A DNA stretch of 48,586 bases, taken from the NCBI GenBank assembly GCA_017534595.1, contig JAFXVY010000085.1, positions 1 through 48,586 on the forward strand, in the 5' to 3' direction. Below, in pieces: positions 44,101 to 48,586 of this stretch (its first letter is position 1; each line of letters starts with the position of its first letter). Under the pieces are notes generated by a model. That model did no database searches, had not been told where the DNA came from, and saw only the letters and a program-made list of their open reading frames with translations. The DNA comes from Ruminococcus sp. Its GTDB lineage: Bacteria > Bacillota > Clostridia > Oscillospirales > Ruminococcaceae. The translations under genes and the position numbers were made by a program.

Positions 44101-45174
44101 ATGAACAAGGAATTTTTTGACGCGCTGGCGCTTCTCGCCAAGGAGAACAACGTAGACGTCGAAACACTGATCGAAACGGTAAGAGCCGGCATCATCAAGG
44201 CGATCAAAAAGGATTACCCCGAGTGCGAGAATATCTCCGTCGAGATAGACCGCGAGACCGGGAAGTTTGAAATGAAGATCCTCAAGGAGATCGTCGAGGG
44301 CGAGCCGGAGGATCCCGGCAACCAGATCAGCCTCGACGAGGCAAGAACACTCTCCAAAAGAGCAAGAGTCGGCGGAACAGCCGAGATCAAGCTCAACCCC
44401 GCAAAGTTCGGCCGTGTGGCCGCAATGCTCGCCAAGCAGTCCATAAAGCACGAGATCAAGGGCTTTGAAAGAGAAAAGCTCATCGAGCAGTATAAGGATA
44501 AGGTGTTCGAGTGCGTGCCCGCGACTGTGCAGAAGGTCGAGCCCGCTACCCTCAATGCAGTGGTAACGATCGACAAGAACGAGATCTACTTCATCAGAAA
44601 GGAACAGATCCCCGGCGAGGTGCTCAAGCCCGGCGACGTTATACAGGTCTATGTCGTGGGCGTGTCGCAGCCCGATAAGAAGCCCTCGATCAGGATCTCG
44701 AGAACTCACCGCGAGCTGGTCAAGAGACTGTTCGAGCGCGAGATACCCGAGATAGCCGACGGCATCGTAGAGGTCAAGGCGATCTCGAGAGTCGCTGGCT
44801 CGAGGAGCAAGATCGCTGTTGTCAGCAACGACCCCAACGTTGACGCCATCGGCGCCTGCATAGGCCCCGGCAAGTCGAGGATCTCCGCGATAGTAAGCGA
44901 GCTCAAGGGCGAGAAGATCGACATCATCCTCTGGAGCGACGATCCCGCCGAGTTCATCGCCAAGGCTCTCGCCCCCGCTGAGGTCAAGAGCGTCGAGGTC
45001 TACGAGGACGAGGAGGTAAGGGAGTGCAAGGTCATCGTGCCTAACAACCAGCTCTCGCTCGCCATCGGCAACAAGGGTCAGAACGCCAAGCTCGCCGCCG
45101 GACTTACGGGCTACAGGATAGATATCCTTCCCGAGGATCCCGTGCCGGAGGCAGAAGAGGACGATGAGGAGTAA
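44101..45174 (+). CDS. nusA: Transcription elongation factor NusA
   Basis: A 357-residue NusA: N-terminal RNAP-binding domain (MNKEFFDALALLAKENN), S1 domain, and two KH domains with VGSRSKIAVVSNDPNVDAIG-like text (RVAGSRSKIAVVSNDPNVDA, then GPGKSRISAIVSELKG) and AIGNKGQNAKLAAGLTGYRI. It lacks the acidic C-terminal repeats of enterobacterial NusA, as in other Firmicutes. An upstream in-frame TTG (44092) is possible. AAAGGA lies upstream. rimP, normally directly upstream, is missing. Confidence 0.96.
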   Translation: MNKEFFDALALLAKENNVDVETLIETVRAGIIKAIKKDYPECENISVEIDRETGKFEMKILKEIVEGEPEDPGNQISLDEARTLSKRARVGGTAEIKLNPAKFGRVAAMLAKQSIKHEIKGFEREKLIEQYKDKVFECVPATVQKVEPATLNAVVTIDKNEIYFIRKEQIPGEVLKPGDVIQVYVVGVSQPDKKPSIRISRTHRELVKRLFEREIPEIADGIVEVKAISRVAGSRSKIAVVSNDPNVDAIGACIGPGKSRISAIVSELKGEKIDIILWSDDPAEFIAKALAPAEVKSVEVYEDEEVRECKVIVPNNQLSLAIGNKGQNAKLAAGLTGYRIDILPEDPVPEAEEDDEE

Positions 45175-45177
45175 GCC

Positions 45178-45450
45178 ATGAAGCCTAAGAAGATCCCGAT
45201 GAGGATGTGCCTCGGCTGCGGCGAGATGAAGCCCAAGAAGGAGCTCATCCGCGCCGTCAGAAGCAAGGAGGGGGAGATATCCCTCGACCTGACGGGAAGA
45301 AAGGCCGGCAGAGGCGCATATATATGTAAGGATTTGGAATGCTTCCGTAAGGCGCGCAAGGCAAGGAAATTCGAGAAAAGCTTTGAGTGCCGGATAGACG
45401 AAGCAGTGTATGACAGTATGGAGGCGGAGCTCAGTGGTGAAGAAGAATAA
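45178..45450 (+). CDS. rnpM: RnpM/YlxR family RNA-binding protein
   Basis: A 90-residue YlxR (DUF448) protein: MRMCLGCGEMKPKKELIRAVR and GRGAYICKDLECFRKARK are the family core, including the two CxxC-like positions and the R-G-A-Y loop. The family member RnpM was found to bind RNase P RNA. It starts three bases after the nusA stop and overlaps the next gene. Confidence 0.93.
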   Translation: MKPKKIPMRMCLGCGEMKPKKELIRAVRSKEGEISLDLTGRKAGRGAYICKDLECFRKARKARKFEKSFECRIDEAVYDSMEAELSGEEE

Positions 45451-45778
45451 GACCGGCCTGCTGACGATATGCCTGAAAGCAGGAAAGCTGACCCTCGGTA
45501 TGGATCAGGCCAAGGACGGCTGCCGCGGCGGAAGCGCCTGCGCAGTCTTCACGGGCACCGACCTTTCCGAGAAGAGTCTCAAGGAGATCAGATATTACTG
45601 CGGAAGATACAATGTCCCGCTCTACGCCATAGGGATGACCATGGATGAGATCGGAACGGCGCTCGGTAAGCGCAGCGGGATAATAACGGTGACAGACAGG
45701 GGCTTTGCCCGGAGCTGTGCCGAGGGTCTTGAGAGTATCGAGACTATCAAAACCGACCGAATGGAGGAACTTGATTGA
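45437..45778 (+). CDS. ylxQ: L7Ae-family protein YlxQ
   Basis: A 113-residue ribosomal L7Ae/L30e-like protein. Conserved pieces are [35 protein letters not shown] and [20 protein letters not shown] choose GTG at 45437, seven bases after the GGAG in GGAGGCGGAG; the adjacent GTG at 45434 is nearly as good. It overlaps the rnpM end and its stop overlaps infB. It is expected to bind kink-turn RNA. Confidence 0.9.
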   Translation: MKKNKTGLLTICLKAGKLTLGMDQAKDGCRGGSACAVFTGTDLSEKSLKEIRYYCGRYNVPLYAIGMTMDEIGTALGKRSGIITVTDRGFARSCAEGLESIETIKTDRMEELD

Positions 45779-48288
45779 TGGCAGCAACTAAGAAATATAA
45801 ACTGAATGAGCTGGCTAAGGATCTGAAGCTGCAGAGCAGTCAGCTGGTGGAGTGCCTTGCAGCGCTCGGAGGGGAGCCCAAAAAGACGGTATCGTCGCTC
45901 ACTCCCGAGGAGGTCAGCTTCGTATTCGATTATTTTACGCTCAATAATCAGGCGGAGAACTTCGACGCCTTCTTTGCCAACAACGTAAGGCCGGAGGGCG
46001 TTCCCGAGAGAAAGCCCAAGACCGTCAAGAAGGCAGAGGAGAAAAAGCCGGAGGAAAAGAAGGAGGAGGCTCCCAAGCCCGCCGAAGAAGTCAAGCCCAA
46101 GGACGAAAAGCCCGAGGCTCCGGCGAAGCCTGCCGCAGAGAAGAAGCCCGCAGCGCCCGAGGAGAAGAAGCCCGAGAAGCGCAAGGAGCCCAAGAAGCAG
46201 GCCAAGAAGCAGGAGCACGGCGTCAAGACCGTTATCGGCGGCTCGCGCTCCGGCAGCACCGACGAGGGCTATACCGTCTCCGAGTCGAGCGAGGGCAGCG
46301 GCAGAAGAAATGTCGATACCCGCGGCAGCTATGTCGAGCTCGACAAGTACAACGAGAAATACGATAACCTTGCCAACACCAAGCAGAACCGCAGCAAGGA
46401 TAACTTCCAGAAGAAGCAGAAGCTCACCCAGAAGTCTCAGCAGTACAAGAAGCAGCAGAACCAGGGTGCGAGAAAGCGCGAGGCCGAGACCGAGAAGGAG
46501 AGGCTGCGCCGTCTCGAGCTGGAGAAGGCCAGAAAGCAGCAGCTCAAGGTGCTCATCCCCGACGAGATCACCGTCGGCGAGCTGGCTTCGAGACTGAAAG
46601 TCACCGCTACCGAGGTCATCAAGAAGCTTATGGGTCTCGGCGTTATGGCTTCGATCAATGAGGTCATCGACTTCGATACCGCAGCACTCGTTTCCGAGGA
46701 GCTGGGCGCAAAGGTCGAGAAGGAAGTCATCGTTACTATCGAGGAGAGGCTCATCACCGATGAGGCCGACAGCGAGGAGGATCTCGAGGAGAGATGCCCC
46801 GTCGTAGTAGTAATGGGTCACGTCGATCACGGCAAGACCTCTATCCTTGACCGCATCAGACACGCAAACGTTGCCGAGGGCGAGGCCGGCGGCATCACCC
46901 AGCACATCGGCGCTTATCAGGTATACTACAAGAACAAGAAGATCACCTTCCTCGATACCCCGGGTCACGAGGCCTTCACCGCCATGAGAGCGAGAGGTGC
47001 CAACGTCACCGATATCGCGATCCTCGTTGTTGCCGCAGATGACGGTATCATGCCCCAGACAGTTGAGTCGATCAACCATGCAAAGGCCGCGGGCGTATCC
47101 ATAATCGTTGCGATCAACAAGATGGATAAGGAGGGCGCAGACCCCGAGAGAGTAAAGCAGGAGCTCACCGAGCACAGCCTCGTTGTCGAGGAGTGGGGCG
47201 GTGACGTTATCGCTGTACCCGTATCCGCAAAGACGGGCATGGGCATCGACGATCTGCTTGAGAACATACTGCTCGTTGCCGAGGTCAAGGAGCTCAAGGC
47301 CAATCCTCACAAGGCCGCAAAGGGTACCGTTATCGAGGCCAAGCTCGACAAGGGCAAGGGTCCGACCGCTACCGTTCTGGTCGAGGCGGGCACGCTGCAC
47401 GCAGGCGATGTCATCATCGCGGGTACGGCTGTCGGCAGAGTAAGAACGATGACCAACGACAAGGGTCACAAGATAGACAAGGCAGGCCCCTCGACTCCCG
47501 TCGAGATCACGGGCCTTGCAGAGGTGCCGATGAGCGGCGATACCTTCAACGCCGTTGCCGACGAGAAGCTTGCAAGAGAGCTTGTTGAGCAGAGACGTCA
47601 TCAGGCCAAGGAAGAGGAGTTCAAGAAGATCAGCAAGGTAACTCTCGACAATCTGTTCAGCCAGATCAGCGAGGGCGAGATGAAGGAGCTGCCGATAATC
47701 GTCAAGGCGGACGTTCAGGGCTCGGTCGAGGCTGTAAAGCAAAGCCTCGAGAAGATCTCCAACGACGAGGTAAGAGTAAGAGTCATCCACGGTGCGGTAG
47801 GTGCCGTGAGCGAGTCGGATGTTATGCTCGCAAACGCTTCCAATGCGATAATCGTAGGCTTCAACGTGCGTCCCGACCCCGTTGCCAAGGAGCAGGCCGA
47901 GAGAGACGGCGTGGATATCCGCCTCTACAGGATCATCTACGATGCGATCGAGGAGATCACTACCGCCATGAAGGGTATGCTGGCTCCCAAGTACCGCGAG
48001 ACCGACACCGCAAGAGTAGAGGTAAGGCAGGTCTACAAGATCTCCAACGTCGGAAATGTTGCGGGCTGCTATGTGCTCAGCGGAAAGATCGGCCGAAACG
48101 ATCTTATCAGAGTTGTGCGTGACGGCATTATCATCGCGGACGACAAGATGTCCTCGCTCAAGCGCTTCAAGGACGACGTCAAGGAAGTCGCCGAGGGCTA
48201 CGAGTGCGGTATCACTCTCGAGAAGTTCACCGACATCAAGGAGGGCGACATCTTCGAGGGATACCTCATGGAAGAGTACCGGGAATAA
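45778..48288 (+). CDS. infB: Translation initiation factor IF-2
   Basis: An 836-residue IF-2. An N-terminal IF2_N-type domain (about 1-60) is followed by a Lys/Pro/Glu/Ala-rich linker (about 85-250). A second IF2_N motif ([20 protein letters not shown]) precedes the G domain: [27 protein letters not shown] and NKMD. Domains II to IV follow, ending in fMet-tRNA-binding C2. The ATG at 45778 overlaps the ylxQ stop, with GGAGG upstream. A heptad tandem repeat begins within the stop codon. Confidence 0.97.
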   Translation: MAATKKYKLNELAKDLKLQSSQLVECLAALGGEPKKTVSSLTPEEVSFVFDYFTLNNQAENFDAFFANNVRPEGVPERKPKTVKKAEEKKPEEKKEEAPKPAEEVKPKDEKPEAPAKPAAEKKPAAPEEKKPEKRKEPKKQAKKQEHGVKTVIGGSRSGSTDEGYTVSESSEGSGRRNVDTRGSYVELDKYNEKYDNLANTKQNRSKDNFQKKQKLTQKSQQYKKQQNQGARKREAETEKERLRRLELEKARKQQLKVLIPDEITVGELASRLKVTATEVIKKLMGLGVMASINEVIDFDTAALVSEELGAKVEKEVIVTIEERLITDEADSEEDLEERCPVVVVMGHVDHGKTSILDRIRHANVAEGEAGGITQHIGAYQVYYKNKKITFLDTPGHEAFTAMRARGANVTDIAILVVAADDGIMPQTVESINHAKAAGVSIIVAINKMDKEGADPERVKQELTEHSLVVEEWGGDVIAVPVSAKTGMGIDDLLENILLVAEVKELKANPHKAAKGTVIEAKLDKGKGPTATVLVEAGTLHAGDVIIAGTAVGRVRTMTNDKGHKIDKAGPSTPVEITGLAEVPMSGDTFNAVADEKLARELVEQRRHQAKEEEFKKISKVTLDNLFSQISEGEMKELPIIVKADVQGSVEAVKQSLEKISNDEVRVRVIHGAVGAVSESDVMLANASNAIIVGFNVRPDPVAKEQAERDGVDIRLYRIIYDAIEEITTAMKGMLAPKYRETDTARVEVRQVYKISNVGNVAGCYVLSGKIGRNDLIRVVRDGIIIADDKMSSLKRFKDDVKEVAEGYECGITLEKFTDIKEGDIFEGYLMEEYRE

Positions 48289-48325
48289 TGAATAGTGAAT
48301 AATGAATAATGAAAAATGAATAATT
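48284..48325. repeat. Heptad tandem repeat, six AATAATG-type units
   Basis: AATAATG, AATAGTG, AATAATG, AATAATG, AAAAATG and AATAATT follow in exact 7-base register. The first unit includes the infB stop codon, so the array sits in the 3' untranslated region. Both slippage and a landing site for an element could explain it. Confidence 0.85.
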
Positions 48326-48586
48326 AAGGTGTTCGCTTCGCTCACGGATTTTTTGGGGTAGGAGCTTGCACTTTGTGAGAAATCCCTGTATGGAGATTGT
48401 TTTAAGGCAATACCGCACGACCCCTGTGCGTCAGATGCGAAGTCCAGGTTTTCGTCAGATTGCCTAAATTCGACGCAGGCGGGCTGGCGCCCGGCAAGGA
48501 GAATAGTGTCAACAAGTTGACACGGTAATAATGACGGAAAGCTGGCAAGCAGATGGCGTGCAGAGGCGTCAGCCGCGGGTTGTGCG
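48326..48586. other. Non-coding structured stretch after infB, reaching the window end
   Basis: No gene is visible. AGGCAAT (48405-48411) and ATTGCCT (48459-48465) are inverted, and CGTCAGAT is directly repeated (48429-48436, 48453-48460). A GTGTCAAC-AA-GTTGACAC palindrome lies at 48506-48523. The GGGCTGGCGCCCGGC block also folds. The GAGCTTGCACTTTGT piece (48362-48376) echoes TCTTGCACTTTGT in the two long repeats. It may be a small non-autonomous mobile element or repeat, but this is inference. Confidence 0.4.
48506..48523. repeat. Perfect inverted repeat GTGTCAAC-AA-GTTGACAC
   Basis: Eight-base arms with a two-base centre; an operator-like symmetry with no gene close by in the window. Confidence 0.6.

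Noticed and set aside
45622-48345. A 907-codon open frame antisense to infB
   Set aside because: Leu- and Asp-rich antisense shadow of infB and ylxQ; no domain is recognisable.

Overview
This window is the replication-origin region of a Clostridia-type chromosome. The gene order rpmH-rnpA-yidD-yidC-jag on the minus strand, divergent from dnaA-dnaN-S4-recF-remB-gyrB-gyrA on the plus strand, is the classic Firmicutes oriC layout. Codon usage, the repeat style and accessory families (DHHW, DUF5696, YIP1) suggest an Oscillospiraceae member, probably Ruminococcus; that placement is inference. Everything left of about 9.4 kb reads leftward and almost everything right of about 9.9 kb reads rightward, so genes follow the forks. 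The only head-on operon is a sigma/anti-sigma pair at 24.1-25.7 kb.

Layout, left side: a dispersed intergenic repeat (1-440), an amino-acid-type solute-binding lipoprotein, a PH-domain membrane protein, parB, a double GNAT protein, an MnmM-type tRNA methyltransferase, a small unknown protein and parA. Two parS-like palindromes (4935-4950 and 5818-5833) flank parA, so parA and parB are split by three genes. Then come jag (khpB), yidC with a large extracytoplasmic insertion, yidD, rnpA and rpmH.

Origin and replication genes: the dnaA-dnaN gap carries eight TCAAC/GTTGA motifs but no consensus TTATCCACA box, and the DnaA DNA-binding signature is also non-canonical; the two observations fit a changed DnaA box. 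The dnaN operon holds a stand-alone piece resembling the C-terminal part of FakA, then an S4 protein and recF. A YcxB-like membrane protein sits between gyrB and gyrA. A divergent CobD/CbiB-like protein, a possible DUF4375 protein and a YfhO-type membrane protein follow.

The most unusual region is 26.1-39.9 kb. After a perfect sigma-A promoter come two LolD/MacB-type ABC ATPases (the second fused to an AbrB-like domain) with no FtsX/MacB permease. They are followed by a very large unanchored solute-binding protein, a MalF/MalG-type permease pair, a secreted NHL-propeller protein with TPR and C-terminal membrane anchor, a YIP1 membrane protein, a DUF5696-like exoprotein and a second MalF/MalG-type pair, closed by a strong terminator. 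The substrate and assembly are unknown.

The right end has a second copy of the long intergenic repeat, a DHHW lipoprotein, a SLOG protein, an LCP-like protein lacking catalytic features, a PII-like protein, and nusA-rnpM(ylxR)-ylxQ-infB without rimP in its usual place. After infB there is a heptad tandem repeat and a 260-base structured non-coding stretch. I saw no tRNA, rRNA, CRISPR array, transposase or phage gene.
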